DNA from: Prevotella sp.
GTDB taxonomy: Bacteria > Bacteroidota > Bacteroidia > Bacteroidales > Bacteroidaceae
Reading direction: 5' to 3'
NCBI GenBank assembly: GCA_017554145.1
Contig: JAFZIZ010000017.1
Span: forward strand, 1 to 57,853
DNA: 57,853 nucleotides
The notes beneath the pieces were generated by a model. It searched no databases. It had not been told where the DNA came from and saw nothing but the letters and a program-made list of their open reading frames with translations. Below are positions 7,341 through 15,300 of this stretch, piece by piece; the first letter of the stretch is position 1; each line of letters opens with the position of its first letter. A program made the position numbers and the translations under genes.

Positions 7341-8137
7341 AGAGATTATCCCTGATTATTACAGCCGCCACGCTATTGTGCCTCCAGTCTTGTGGACAGC
7401 GCGTAGAGAAAAATGAATCGTCAGACCAGCAGAACAGTCTGACGGATGTACGTATCATGCAAGAGGTAACGCCCTTGCAGCGCTATGCCTATAAAGCGTA
7501 TTATTCTGAGACGTTGCGCATCCCTCTGGCTGTATCTTGGTATCTGACGGGCAATCACGTCACGGGCTCCTATAAACGTAAGGGTGTGGCTTTCCATCCC
7601 GACAACGATGTGAAGGGCGATCCTGTTACCACATTCGACTATATGCAGTCGGGCTACAGTCGAGGTCACATGTGTCCCTCGGGAGATAACAAATGGAATC
7701 AGCGGGCGCAGGATGAGTCGTTCCTGATGACGAATATCTGTCCGCAGACACACACACTCAACGGGGGCGACTGGAACGACTTGGAGATGCTGTGCCGTGA
7801 GTGGGCAAAACACTATGACCGTGTATATATCGTTTGTGGACCGATTTTGCGGGGCGACAAACATAAAACCATCGGCAGAGTTCGTGCCCGTCGTGTAACC
7901 GTTCCAGAGGCTTTCTATAAGGTAGTGCTCCGTACGGGTAAGAGTCCCGCTGCTATCGGTTTTATCTACGAGAATGATAACAACAATCAACCCATGCGCC
8001 AAGCCGTTCGTTCTGTGGATGAGATCGAACGACTCACGGGTATAGACTTTTTCTCTGCCCTTGACGACAATACTGAAAACCGTATTGAGGCAAAGGCAGA
8101 TTTGTCGGATTGGTATAAACCTTACGGAAACCGCTAA
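7337..8137 (+). CDS. DNA/RNA non-specific endonuclease, lipoprotein
   Basis: Secreted metal-dependent nuclease of the EndoG/NUC1 family. A lipoprotein signal ends in LQSC with Cys19 as lipidation site, so it is anchored in the envelope. The active-site motif is YSRGHMCPSGDNKW (His111 as general base; the usual Asp of DRGH is Ser) followed by MTNICPQTHTLNGGDWNDLE with the metal-binding Asn. The length of 266 residues fits. Its ATG overlaps the permease stop (ATGA), so all three genes are translationally coupled. It may degrade extracellular nucleic acid for nucleotides. Its stop overlaps that of the opposing AAA gene by 4 nt. Confidence 0.9.
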   Translation: MKRLSLIITAATLLCLQSCGQRVEKNESSDQQNSLTDVRIMQEVTPLQRYAYKAYYSETLRIPLAVSWYLTGNHVTGSYKRKGVAFHPDNDVKGDPVTTFDYMQSGYSRGHMCPSGDNKWNQRAQDESFLMTNICPQTHTLNGGDWNDLEMLCREWAKHYDRVYIVCGPILRGDKHKTIGRVRARRVTVPEAFYKVVLRTGKSPAAIGFIYENDNNNQPMRQAVRSVDEIERLTGIDFFSALDDNTENRIEAKADLSDWYKPYGNR

Positions 8138-9189
8138 ATTGCGCCCTTGACGTCTGCGAGGGTGATTTCTACAAGTTCATCCTCTGAGACCTTTCCAGCC
8201 TTAGCTACACGGTTGGCCTGATTCTGAATGGTCTTCTCGAAGACGTTGCGTACGAAACGGGCATTACCGAAGTTACGATCCTTATGCTCGACAGCATAGT
8301 CAAGACGCTGTTTGAGATAGGTGGCAGCCTCTTTTGTAATGGTGTACTGGTTCTTCTTCAGATATTTTCGGAAAATCTTATAGAGATCGTCAGAAGAATA
8401 GTCGGGGAAGTGGATGTAGCGGTTGAAACGTGACTGCAAGCCCGGGTTAGTATCGATAAAATGCTTCATCTCATTAGTATAACCAGCCACAATGACTACC
8501 AGACGGTCGCGATCGTCCTCCATACGTTTCAGGAGTGTTGCTACAGCCTCTGCACCGTAGTCGTTGCTTGACTCACTTTGGGTGATGGCATACGCCTCGT
8601 CGATGAAGAGTACACCGTTCAAGGCTGAGTCACACATGGCATTGACGCGTGGAGCTGTTTGTCCTACATACTGTCCGATGAGTCCTGAACGGTCAGTCTC
8701 TACCAAATGACCTTTCTTCAGGATACCTAAATCCTTATAGATGCGTGCTACGATACGTGCCACGGTGGTTTTACCAGTACCAGGACTACCTGTGAAGACC
8801 AGGTGATAGCTGAGGTTAGGAGTCTTCAAACCCTTGGCCTCACGTTGTTTCTGTACTTTCACGAAATTGGCGAGGGAATGAACTTCAGCCTTCACGGCAT
8901 CTAGACCTATTAAGTCGTTCAGCTCCTCATAAGGGTCACCCTCGATAGGTTTATTGACAACGACACTGTCGCCACCGCCTTCCGAGCGGTCTTCCTTGTC
9001 GGTGAACTTGTATTTACGTCCACCCTCGTCAGAGCCGCCGCCATCCATTACGAGGTGTCGGTTACTCGAACCTGAGTCTTCGCTACTTCCTACGACCATA
9101 GTAAATACAGCCAACGTGATGAAGAAGGCTGTGATACACACGATAACGATTGTTAATTGCTTACTGTTGAAGCGATCCATCCATGACAT
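8134..9189 (-). CDS. Membrane-anchored AAA+ ATPase, CbbX/SpoVK type
   Basis: Residues 8-33 form one transmembrane helix, then an acidic/Gly/Ser linker, then a single AAA+ domain from about residue 90. Walker A is TGSPGTGKTT, Walker B is GVLFIDEAYA, with the pore and sensor segments GYTNEMKHFIDTNPGLQSRF typical of the CbbX/SpoVK group. Family members remodel protein complexes (CbbX acts on Rubisco); fusion to an N-terminal helix is unusual for CbbX itself and implies a membrane-associated substrate. Its 5' end overlaps the upstream VanZ-like gene by 37 nt, suggesting coupled expression. Substrate unknown. Confidence 0.8.
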   Translation of the reverse strand: MSWMDRFNSKQLTIVIVCITAFFITLAVFTMVVGSSEDSGSSNRHLVMDGGGSDEGGRKYKFTDKEDRSEGGGDSVVVNKPIEGDPYEELNDLIGLDAVKAEVHSLANFVKVQKQREAKGLKTPNLSYHLVFTGSPGTGKTTVARIVARIYKDLGILKKGHLVETDRSGLIGQYVGQTAPRVNAMCDSALNGVLFIDEAYAITQSESSNDYGAEAVATLLKRMEDDRDRLVVIVAGYTNEMKHFIDTNPGLQSRFNRYIHFPDYSSDDLYKIFRKYLKKNQYTITKEAATYLKQRLDYAVEHKDRNFGNARFVRNVFEKTIQNQANRVAKAGKVSEDELVEITLADVKGAI

Positions 9190-9614
9190 ATTGTTTTGTT
9201 TTTAATGATTTCGTAAATATATAATAGTAGTAAAGGTGTGGCATAGCATAACAGGTCGGCCCAATCGAAGACACCAGGGAGAAGCCCTACCCCTTGGAGC
9301 AACTCCGAAACGACTCCTATCATAGGAATGCTGCTGGCAATGGTGATCCGAAGCATTGCCGACTGGCGCAACAGAAGTCCATAGACCAACAAGATATAGG
9401 CGGCTGCCCATAAACCTCCAGGTAGGGAATATACCCAGAACTCTGCCGGTTGCCATGCTGCCGTCCAACTCCTCCACGCCATAATCAAGGGCATTAGTCC
9501 CATGCCGTCGGCGACATGAAACATCAGTATGGTGGTGGGACGGAAGGCGAGATAAATCAGTCCGCCAAGCCCTACCAGCGTACATCCTAAGATATGTTGA
9601 AGTCGTAGCGACAT
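9153..9614 (-). CDS. Small polytopic membrane protein, VanZ-like
   Basis: A 153-residue protein with four or five hydrophobic segments. The segment from about residue 104 (SELLQGVGLLPGVFDWADLL) resembles the Glu/Gln then Asp-Asp pattern of VanZ-like proteins, so that assignment is tentative. The gene overlaps the following AAA gene by 37 nt, and a -7 box lies at 9639-9646, so the two form an operon. Function unknown. Confidence 0.5.
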   Translation of the reverse strand: MSLRLQHILGCTLVGLGGLIYLAFRPTTILMFHVADGMGLMPLIMAWRSWTAAWQPAEFWVYSLPGGLWAAAYILLVYGLLLRQSAMLRITIASSIPMIGVVSELLQGVGLLPGVFDWADLLCYATPLLLLYIYEIIKNKTICHGWIASTVSN

Positions 9615-9638
9615 ACCTGTTCACATCAATTAACGGTA

Positions 9639-9646
9639 CAAAATTA
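9639..9646 (-). promoter_or_regulatory. -7 box of the VanZ-like/AAA operon
   Basis: The minus strand reads TAATTTTG, an exact TAnnTTTG, 24 nt before the VanZ-like ATG. Divergent from the promoter of the PurF-like gene. Confidence 0.55.
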
Positions 9647-9689
9647 CAAAAAAAATAAAAGAGTTGGCAGATAATCTCTGATTTTTTTG

Positions 9690-9697
9690 TAATTTTG
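9690..9697 (+). promoter_or_regulatory. -7 box of the PurF-like gene
   Basis: TAATTTTG followed by CAGCC, about 41 nt before the ATG at 9739. A TTG at 9664-9666 lies 23 nt upstream, slightly beyond the usual spacing. Confidence 0.6.
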
Positions 9698-9738
9698 CAG
9701 CCTCTGAACAGGATTAATAATTTAGTAAGGAAAAAAAT

Positions 9739-11175
9739 ATGGGTGGCTTTTTCGGCACTATCTCCTCAAAAGATTGCGTAAACGACTTGTTTTACGGGAC
9801 AGACTATAACTCACATTTAGGTACAAAGCGCGCCGGATTGGTGACGTTCGACGAAGAGAGCGGCTTCCATCGCTCTATTCACTCATTGGAGCGTCAGTAT
9901 TTCCGTTCTCGTTTTGAGGACGAATTGGAAGGTTTTAAGGGACATCAGGGTATTGGCGTAATCAGTGATACCGACCCACAGCCAATCATTATCAACTCCC
10001 ATCTGGGACGTTATGCCGTGGTGACGGTGGCGAAAATCAACAATCTTCGTGAGATTGCCGAGGAGTTGCTTACCCAGCGGATGCACCTCAGTGAAATGTC
10101 GGCCAATAATATCAACCAGACGGAGCTTGTAGCCCTCTTGATTAATATGGGAGATACCTTCGTGGAGGGTATTAATAATGTATATAAGAAGATTGAGGGT
10201 TCCTGTTCGATGCTGATATTGACGGAAGACGGTATTATCGCTGCTCGTGACTTCTTGGGCCGTACACCTATTGCTATCGGTCACAAAGAAGGAGCCTATG
10301 CTGCATCGAGTGAGACGACGAGTTTCCCTAATCTCGACTTCCAGATAGAGCGTCATATTGGTCCAGGTGAGATTGTCCGTCTTCGCAAGGATGGGATAGA
10401 GGTGATGCAAAAGCCGTTCAGCCGTTGTCAGATATGCTCATTCCTCTGGGTCTACTATGGTTTCCCTGCCAGCGACTATGAGGGAGTCAATACAGAATAT
10501 GTACGCGAGAAGAACGGTCGTATCGTCGGTGAGAAAGACGATAGTCTGGAGGCCGATTTGGTATGTGGTATTCCTGACTCTGGTGTCGGAATGGCATTGG
10601 GTTACTCTCATGGTAAGAAGATTCCCTACAAGCGTGCCGTGCTGAAATATACGCCTACTTGGCCTCGCTCGTTTACACCAGGCAACCAAATTCGTCGTGA
10701 CTTGGTGGCTCGCATGAAACTGATTCCCAATCCAGCCATCCTAAAAGACCAGCGCATTGTGTTCTGCGACGACTCTATCGTTCGTGGCACTCAGTTGCGT
10801 GATAATGTCCGTACGTTCTTTGAGAACGGTGCTAAGGAGGTGCATGTGCGTATCTCATGTCCGCCATTGGTCTATGGCTGTCCGTTTATCGGTTTCACGA
10901 CCTCGAAGACAGATATGGAGCTGATTACTCGTCGTGTCATCAAAGACTTTGAAGGTGACGACAAGAAGAATCTCGAGCAGTATGCCAAGACGGGTACGCC
11001 TGAATACGAGCGGATGGTGCAGGAGATTGGTCGACGCCTCGGACTGACGAGTGTGAAGTTCGCCCGTTTGGAGGACTTGATAGAGTCTATCGGACTACCG
11101 AAGGAGCGCCTCTGTACGCATTGCTTCGACGGTACCAGCTACTGTCATGAGAAGGACGGTGAAGATATTAAATAA
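9739..11175 (+). CDS. Amidophosphoribosyltransferase-like protein without the N-terminal catalytic Cys
   Basis: Related to PurF, which makes phosphoribosylamine from PRPP and glutamine. The phosphoribosyltransferase half is intact: the PRPP loop IVFCDDSIVRGTQL at about 340-353, and cysteines at positions like those that bind 4Fe-4S in Bacillus PurF (230/233, 381, and CTHC at 459-462). The N-terminal Ntn-hydrolase half begins MGGFFGT, so residue 2 is Gly rather than the nucleophilic Cys that must follow the initiator Met. Glutaminase activity should be absent; it may use free ammonium or have another role. MGGFFG-type paralogues are, to my knowledge, widespread in Bacteroidetes alongside a normal PurF, so this is a family trait rather than a local mutation. 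Confidence 0.85.
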   Translation: MGGFFGTISSKDCVNDLFYGTDYNSHLGTKRAGLVTFDEESGFHRSIHSLERQYFRSRFEDELEGFKGHQGIGVISDTDPQPIIINSHLGRYAVVTVAKINNLREIAEELLTQRMHLSEMSANNINQTELVALLINMGDTFVEGINNVYKKIEGSCSMLILTEDGIIAARDFLGRTPIAIGHKEGAYAASSETTSFPNLDFQIERHIGPGEIVRLRKDGIEVMQKPFSRCQICSFLWVYYGFPASDYEGVNTEYVREKNGRIVGEKDDSLEADLVCGIPDSGVGMALGYSHGKKIPYKRAVLKYTPTWPRSFTPGNQIRRDLVARMKLIPNPAILKDQRIVFCDDSIVRGTQLRDNVRTFFENGAKEVHVRISCPPLVYGCPFIGFTTSKTDMELITRRVIKDFEGDDKKNLEQYAKTGTPEYERMVQEIGRRLGLTSVKFARLEDLIESIGLPKERLCTHCFDGTSYCHEKDGEDIK

Positions 11176-11196
11176 CGCTAAAAAATAAGCGTAATA

Positions 11197-11227
11197 TTGA
11201 TAAAACGCTGTAAAAGCAGTATCTTTG
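11197..11227 (+). promoter_or_regulatory. Promoter of the Nif3-like gene
   Basis: TTG (11197-11199), 20-nt spacer, TATCTTTG (11220-11227): a textbook Bacteroidetes promoter. The start codon follows 22 nt later. Confidence 0.75.
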
Positions 11228-11249
11228 CAGCGCAAAACATATTAGAAGC

Positions 11250-12044
11250 GTGAAAATAAAGCAAGTGCTGAACGCCCTTGAACAGTTCGCGCCTCTGCCC
11301 TTACAGGAAAGCTGGGATAATGCTGGCCTGCAAGTAGGACTGACAGAGGCGGAGGTTTCAGGGGCATTATTGTGTCTAGACGTCAACGAACAGATTATTG
11401 ACGAGGCGATTGCGAAGGGATGTAATCTCATCGTGAGCCATCATCCGTTGCTGTTTCGTGGACTGAAGCAGATCAGTGGCGTAAATGATGTGCAGCGTAC
11501 CGTTATTAAGGCTATCAAGCATGATATCGTCATTATATCGATGCATACCAATATGGATAATGCTCGTGACGGTGTGAACTGGAAGATTGCGGAGAAGTTA
11601 GGACTGAAGAATATTCAGTTCCTTTCACCACTCACCAATAATCCCTCACCATCCTTTGAGGCAGGTAGTGGGGTAGTAGGTGAACTCTGTGCTCCAATGG
11701 CTGCCGATGACTTTGTCCTGTTGGTAAAGAAACAGTTTGGAGTGGAGTGTGCGATGTGCAATGAGTTACTGCGCCGTCCTATTCAGCGTGTGGCCATCTG
11801 TGGTGGAGCAGGTGACTTCCTGCTTGACGAAGCCCTTCAGCAGGGCGCCGATGCCTTTATCACGGGTGAGATGCACTATCATCAGTATTTCGGTTACGAG
11901 CAGCGCATTCAAATCTGTGTCATTGGTCACTATCAGAGTGAGCAATACACCAGTGAGATATTCCGCGACATCATTGCCAAGGAGTGTCCTGAGGTGAAGA
12001 CCTATATCGCAGAGACAAATACAAATCCAATTTATTATATTTAA
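11250..12044 (+). CDS. Nif3-like dinuclear metal centre protein (YbgI/DUF34 family)
   Basis: A 264-residue member of the Nif3/YbgI/DUF34 family, toroidal hexamers with a dinuclear metal site; proposed roles include GTP cyclohydrolase I type 2-like and metal-related functions, none settled. Metal-binding motifs are visible: SHHPLLFRGLKQI, MHTNMDNARDGVN, and the C-terminal GEMHYH and HYQSE segments. The start is GTG (KIKQVLNALEQFAPLPLQ matches the family N-terminus); there is no ATG nearby. It is followed after 4 nt by the zinc-ribbon gene, a pairing common in bacteria. Confidence 0.9.
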   Translation: MKIKQVLNALEQFAPLPLQESWDNAGLQVGLTEAEVSGALLCLDVNEQIIDEAIAKGCNLIVSHHPLLFRGLKQISGVNDVQRTVIKAIKHDIVIISMHTNMDNARDGVNWKIAEKLGLKNIQFLSPLTNNPSPSFEAGSGVVGELCAPMAADDFVLLVKKQFGVECAMCNELLRRPIQRVAICGGAGDFLLDEALQQGADAFITGEMHYHQYFGYEQRIQICVIGHYQSEQYTSEIFRDIIAKECPEVKTYIAETNTNPIYYI

Positions 12045-12048
12045 AATT

Positions 12049-12903
12049 ATGGCAAAGAAAGATCCAACAGACCTGACAGTGGAAGAGCGCCTGAAAACGC
12101 TTTATCAGCTGCAGACCACGCTCTCAAGTATTGATGAGAAGCGTGCCTTGAGAGGTGAACTGCCTCTGGAAGTACAAGACCTGGAAGACGAGATTGAGGG
12201 CTTAACTATCCGTATTGAGAAAATCCAGACGGATATCAAGGAGTATGAACAAGCCATCAACGTAAAGAAAGGCGAAATCGAGACGGCAAAGGCAAGCGTG
12301 GAGCGTTATAAGACTCAGTTGAATGATGTGAAGAATAACCGTGAATACGACACCTTGTCAAAGGAAATCGAGTTCCAGTCACTGGAGATTGAGTTGTGCA
12401 ACAAGAAGATTAAAGAGGCTCTGTTCCGTATTGAGGAGAAAAAAGATGAGCTGGACAAGAATCAGGAAATTATTAAAGACCGTCAGCAGGCTCTCGAACT
12501 GAAGAAGGGTGAGCTCGACGAGATTATGGACGAGACCCGTGCAGAAGAAGATAAACTGAAAGCAAAGGTGAAGGAACTGGAGGCTAAGATAGAGCCACGT
12601 CTGCTCACTTCTTTCAAGCGTATCCGTAAGAATGCCCGTAATGGTCTGGGTATCGTTTATGTACAGCGTGATGCCTGTGGTGGTTGCTTCAATAAGATTC
12701 CGCCCCAGCGTCAACTGGATATCAAGATGCACAAGAAGATTATCGTTTGCGAATACTGTGGTCGTATCATGATTGATCCAGAGCTTGCTGGCGTGAAGGT
12801 GACTCCTACTGGAGTAGAGGAGAAGAAGACGCGTAAGCGTTCCATTCGCAAGTCTATCAAGAAAGTTGCCGAGGAACCAGAAGTTCCAGAAGCAGAGGCA
12901 TAA
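12049..12903 (+). CDS. Coiled-coil protein with C4-type zinc ribbon
   Basis: The first 190 residues form a long helical hairpin coiled coil; the C-terminus holds a zinc ribbon (CGGCFNKIPPQ ... CEYCGRIM), then a basic Lys/Arg tail and an acidic end. This is the zf-RING_7 group of putative nucleic-acid-binding proteins (CdsZ-like), 284 residues here. It sits 4 nt after the Nif3-like gene and is followed by a strong terminator, so the two are one transcription unit. Members have been linked to RNA or stress functions; the role here is unknown. Confidence 0.85.
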   Translation: MAKKDPTDLTVEERLKTLYQLQTTLSSIDEKRALRGELPLEVQDLEDEIEGLTIRIEKIQTDIKEYEQAINVKKGEIETAKASVERYKTQLNDVKNNREYDTLSKEIEFQSLEIELCNKKIKEALFRIEEKKDELDKNQEIIKDRQQALELKKGELDEIMDETRAEEDKLKAKVKELEAKIEPRLLTSFKRIRKNARNGLGIVYVQRDACGGCFNKIPPQRQLDIKMHKKIIVCEYCGRIMIDPELAGVKVTPTGVEEKKTRKRSIRKSIKKVAEEPEVPEAEA

Positions 12904-12912
12904 AGATAAGTT

Positions 12913-12942
12913 CAGGCGTGGATTTTTCCACGCCTGCTTCTT
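12913..12942 (+). terminator. Terminator after the zinc-ribbon gene
   Basis: A 9-bp stem (12913-12921 with 12928-12936), loop ATTTTT, then a C/T tract ending in TTTTTT. It lies 9 nt after the stop codon and separates this unit from the converging HsdR_N gene. Confidence 0.85.
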
Positions 12943-12944
12943 TT

Positions 12945-13394
12945 TTATAGATTGTCATAATTAGGAATATCTGGCAGGTAGTTGTAATTGTTATGCTCGT
13001 AGTTCATGCGGCAACAGAAGTGTTGCAGACCGTTGCTGACCATGAGATAATCCACATGCAGGAGCATATTATACACGCTGATTTGGTCGAAAACCTTCTG
13101 TGAGAGCGCTACTGTAGGAGCCTTGTATTCAATAATCATCACTGGCTTCATCTCCTGATTGTATAGTACAGAGTCACAGCGCATCCGTTTTTCTCCAACT
13201 CTCAACTCTATTTCGTTGCCCAACAGTCCTTTGGGATAGCCTTTATGCTCTATGAGCCAATGTACGAAATGCTGCCTGACCCATTCCTCTGGTGTCAGTT
13301 TCACGAAACGACGACGCAGAAAGTCGAATATTTCCGGCTTCTCCCGTGTTCCACCCAGTTGCGTCTCGTATTTTGGCAAATTCAGTTCGTACAT
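12945..13394 (-). CDS. HsdR N-terminal domain-like protein, putative PD-(D/E)XK nuclease
   Basis: A 149-residue protein resembling only the N-terminal domain of type I restriction subunit R (HSDR_N_2). The PD-(D/E)XK core is visible as Asp74 (MRCDSVLYN) and Glu89-x-Lys91 (MIIEYKAP), with a further Gln at the usual QI position (VFDQISVYN). No helicase, HsdM or HsdS is nearby, so it is not a restriction system. Stand-alone versions next to holA are common in Bacteroidetes. It diverges from holA; a nuclease activity is likely from the motif but its role is unknown. Confidence 0.8.
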   Translation of the reverse strand: MYELNLPKYETQLGGTREKPEIFDFLRRRFVKLTPEEWVRQHFVHWLIEHKGYPKGLLGNEIELRVGEKRMRCDSVLYNQEMKPVMIIEYKAPTVALSQKVFDQISVYNMLLHVDYLMVSNGLQHFCCRMNYEHNNYNYLPDIPNYDNL

Positions 13395-13464
13395 GTTGCA
13401 AACTTACTACTTTTTTTCGAGAAATAGTAGGGAAAAGCAAAAAGATGTTTGTTTTCTGTTTGTT

Positions 13465-13498
13465 TTTGGTGGAAAATCAGATTAATTTTATAATTTTG
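13465..13498 (+). promoter_or_regulatory. holA promoter, near-leaderless
   Basis: TTTG (13465-13468), 22-nt spacer, TAATTTTG (13491-13498). The ATG of holA follows after only 4 nt, so the transcript probably starts at or inside the first codons. Confidence 0.65.
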
Positions 13499-13502
13499 CA
13501 TC

Positions 13503-14528
13503 ATGGCTCAGGCTTTAGTGACATACGATGATGTGATGCGTGAACTGCAAGAACGACAGTTCCGCCCCCTCTATTATCTGATGGGGGATGAGCCGTATTA
13601 CATCGACAAAATCAGTAACTGGATAGCAGAGAATGTGTTACAGCCTGAGGAACGGGACTTCAACCAGACAATTCTGTTTGGTTCCGACGTGACGGCTTCG
13701 CAGATCGTGGATGCTGCAAAACGCTATCCGATGATGGCGGAATACCAGGTGGTAATCGTCAAAGAAGCCCAGAATATCAAGAATACAGAGCCGCTGGAAC
13801 GCTATTTCAAGGCTCCGATGACTTCTACCATCCTCGTGATGTGCCATAAAAACGGTTCGGTGGATGGTCGGAAAAAGGAATATATGAAGGCGATTCAGCA
13901 GGCTGGGGTAGTGTTTGAGAGCAAAAAACTGCGTGAACGAGACCTCCCAGCCTTCATAGAGGGCTATCTGAAGGCGAAAAACGTTGCTATTGATAACAAG
14001 TCTACCCAATTGATTGCAGACTCCATAGGGGCTGATTTAAGCCGTCTGGTGGGTGAATTAGACAAGGTGATGCTCTCGTTGCCGGAAGAGAGTAGGAGAG
14101 TGACCCCCGAGGTGGTGGAAGACCAGATTGGGGTGAGCAAGGACTTCAATGGTTTTGAACTGCGTGACGCCATTGTGAACCGAAATATTTTCAAGGCAAA
14201 CCAGATTGTGAAATATTTTGACGAAAATCCGAAGGCTGGAAGCATCTATGGTTTTCTCCCGTTGCTCTTTAATTACTTCCAAAATCTGATGCTCGCACAT
14301 TATTGTCCACAAAAAACGAGCCAGGAGAGGGTAGCGGAGTGGTTGGAAATGAGGAATCCATGGGCTGCCAAGGAGTATATGACAGGCATGCGCAACTATT
14401 CTGGTATGAAAGTGATGCAAATTATCCATAAAATACGCGAAATTGACGCCAAAAGTAAGGGTTTAGACAATCCAAACACCCCTCCAGGGGAACTAATGAA
14501 GGAGTTGATCTTCTATATTTTGCACTAA
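13503..14528 (+). CDS. holA: DNA polymerase III delta subunit
   Basis: Clamp-loader delta subunit that opens the beta clamp. 341 residues; the N-terminal region has the family pattern RPLYYLMGDEPYYIDKISNWI, the middle has the AAA-like fold without Walker motifs (VVIVKEAQNIKNTEPLERY, FESKKLRERDLPAFI), and the C-terminal helical collar follows. The start matches relatives, whose homology also begins about 10 residues before the conserved RPLYYLMG block. Monocistronic, with a promoter touching the start codon. Downstream lies a 770-nt AT-rich gap with no clear terminator. Confidence 0.93.
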   Translation: MAQALVTYDDVMRELQERQFRPLYYLMGDEPYYIDKISNWIAENVLQPEERDFNQTILFGSDVTASQIVDAAKRYPMMAEYQVVIVKEAQNIKNTEPLERYFKAPMTSTILVMCHKNGSVDGRKKEYMKAIQQAGVVFESKKLRERDLPAFIEGYLKAKNVAIDNKSTQLIADSIGADLSRLVGELDKVMLSLPEESRRVTPEVVEDQIGVSKDFNGFELRDAIVNRNIFKANQIVKYFDENPKAGSIYGFLPLLFNYFQNLMLAHYCPQKTSQERVAEWLEMRNPWAAKEYMTGMRNYSGMKVMQIIHKIREIDAKSKGLDNPNTPPGELMKELIFYILH

Positions 14529-15218
14529 AAACGGGCTATTTTCCCCTCTTTTTTTCTATTTCATCCAAAATCCCATACATAAAAAATGGGGCTTGAAGCC
14601 CGATGGCAAAAGCGTTTTTCGTAATTATTCCCCCTCTACATTTCGAGAATTTTGAGCCATTTGGTCATTTGTTCGAAATGCCTCAGAATTTTAAAAATTT
14701 CGCTTGTTTTTTCTCATAAAATTTAGAATTAGGCAATTTTAATATTTCATTCTGTTGATTTAGGTCTTTAAAGCATTCTTTTTGGCATTTAAAGTCTGAA
14801 ACTTTAAACATAGCGTATTTTAGGAATGTATTCATATTTTAAAATCTAAAATTGCTTTTATAAAGTAAAATCTACCCTTCTGGATAGGGGATATTATGCA
14901 AATACAAAACATGAACATTATACTAACTTGCTAAAAATCTGATATTTATATAGGTTTATTAGTGTAGATATGTAAATAATAACTTCTATTGGGAAGTCAA
15001 AAATGAATATTATGTATTAACAAAATAACAAACCCGTAAGTAACTGAACATAACTCAGATAGTTACGTAAAATGGTTGCATATATTTACGTATGCATATT
15101 TACGACCCTAATTTTAGTTTTAAAATCTTAAGGACTCATTTAGATTTCTACCTATTACATTTTACAATCATAAAACTCAAAATTAAAAGTTTAAAAATCA
15201 AAATAATGGTTACAAATG
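14529..15218. other. AT-rich gap between holA and the XRE gene
   Basis: About 690 nt with very high A+T, no convincing ORF and no recognisable RNA gene. A short GC-rich hairpin (GGGCTTGAAGCCC, 14588-14600) lacks a T-tract. Near the right end are iterated motifs: GCATATATTTACG (15078-15090) and GCATATTTACG (15094-15104), with inverted TGCATA/TATGCA at 15077-15096 and CGTAAA at 15066-15071. These could be binding sites for the XRE protein encoded downstream. Base composition differs clearly from the flanking genes, which hints at a remnant of an inserted element. Confidence 0.5.
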
Positions 15219-15249
15219 TTGCAGGTCTCAGAAAAATGTTTTATCTTTG
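15219..15249 (+). promoter_or_regulatory. Promoter of the XRE regulator
   Basis: TTG (15219-15221), 20-nt spacer, TATCTTTG (15242-15249). The ATG is 51 nt downstream. Confidence 0.7.
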
Positions 15250-15300
15250 TAAAGTGAACGAAAAACAGGCATTTTTGCCCAAAAAATAACTAACGAATCA

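Noticed and set aside
12945-13394. Restriction-modification system
   Set aside because: Only an HsdR N-terminal-like domain is present; no methylase, specificity or helicase gene is nearby.
14588-14600. GGGCTTGAAGCCC hairpin as holA terminator
   Set aside because: The stem is short and not followed by a T-tract; other T-rich stretches nearby lack stems.
15092-15289. 65-codon ORF before the XRE gene
   Set aside because: AT-driven Lys/Ile/Leu-rich sequence without homology; it runs across the XRE promoter.
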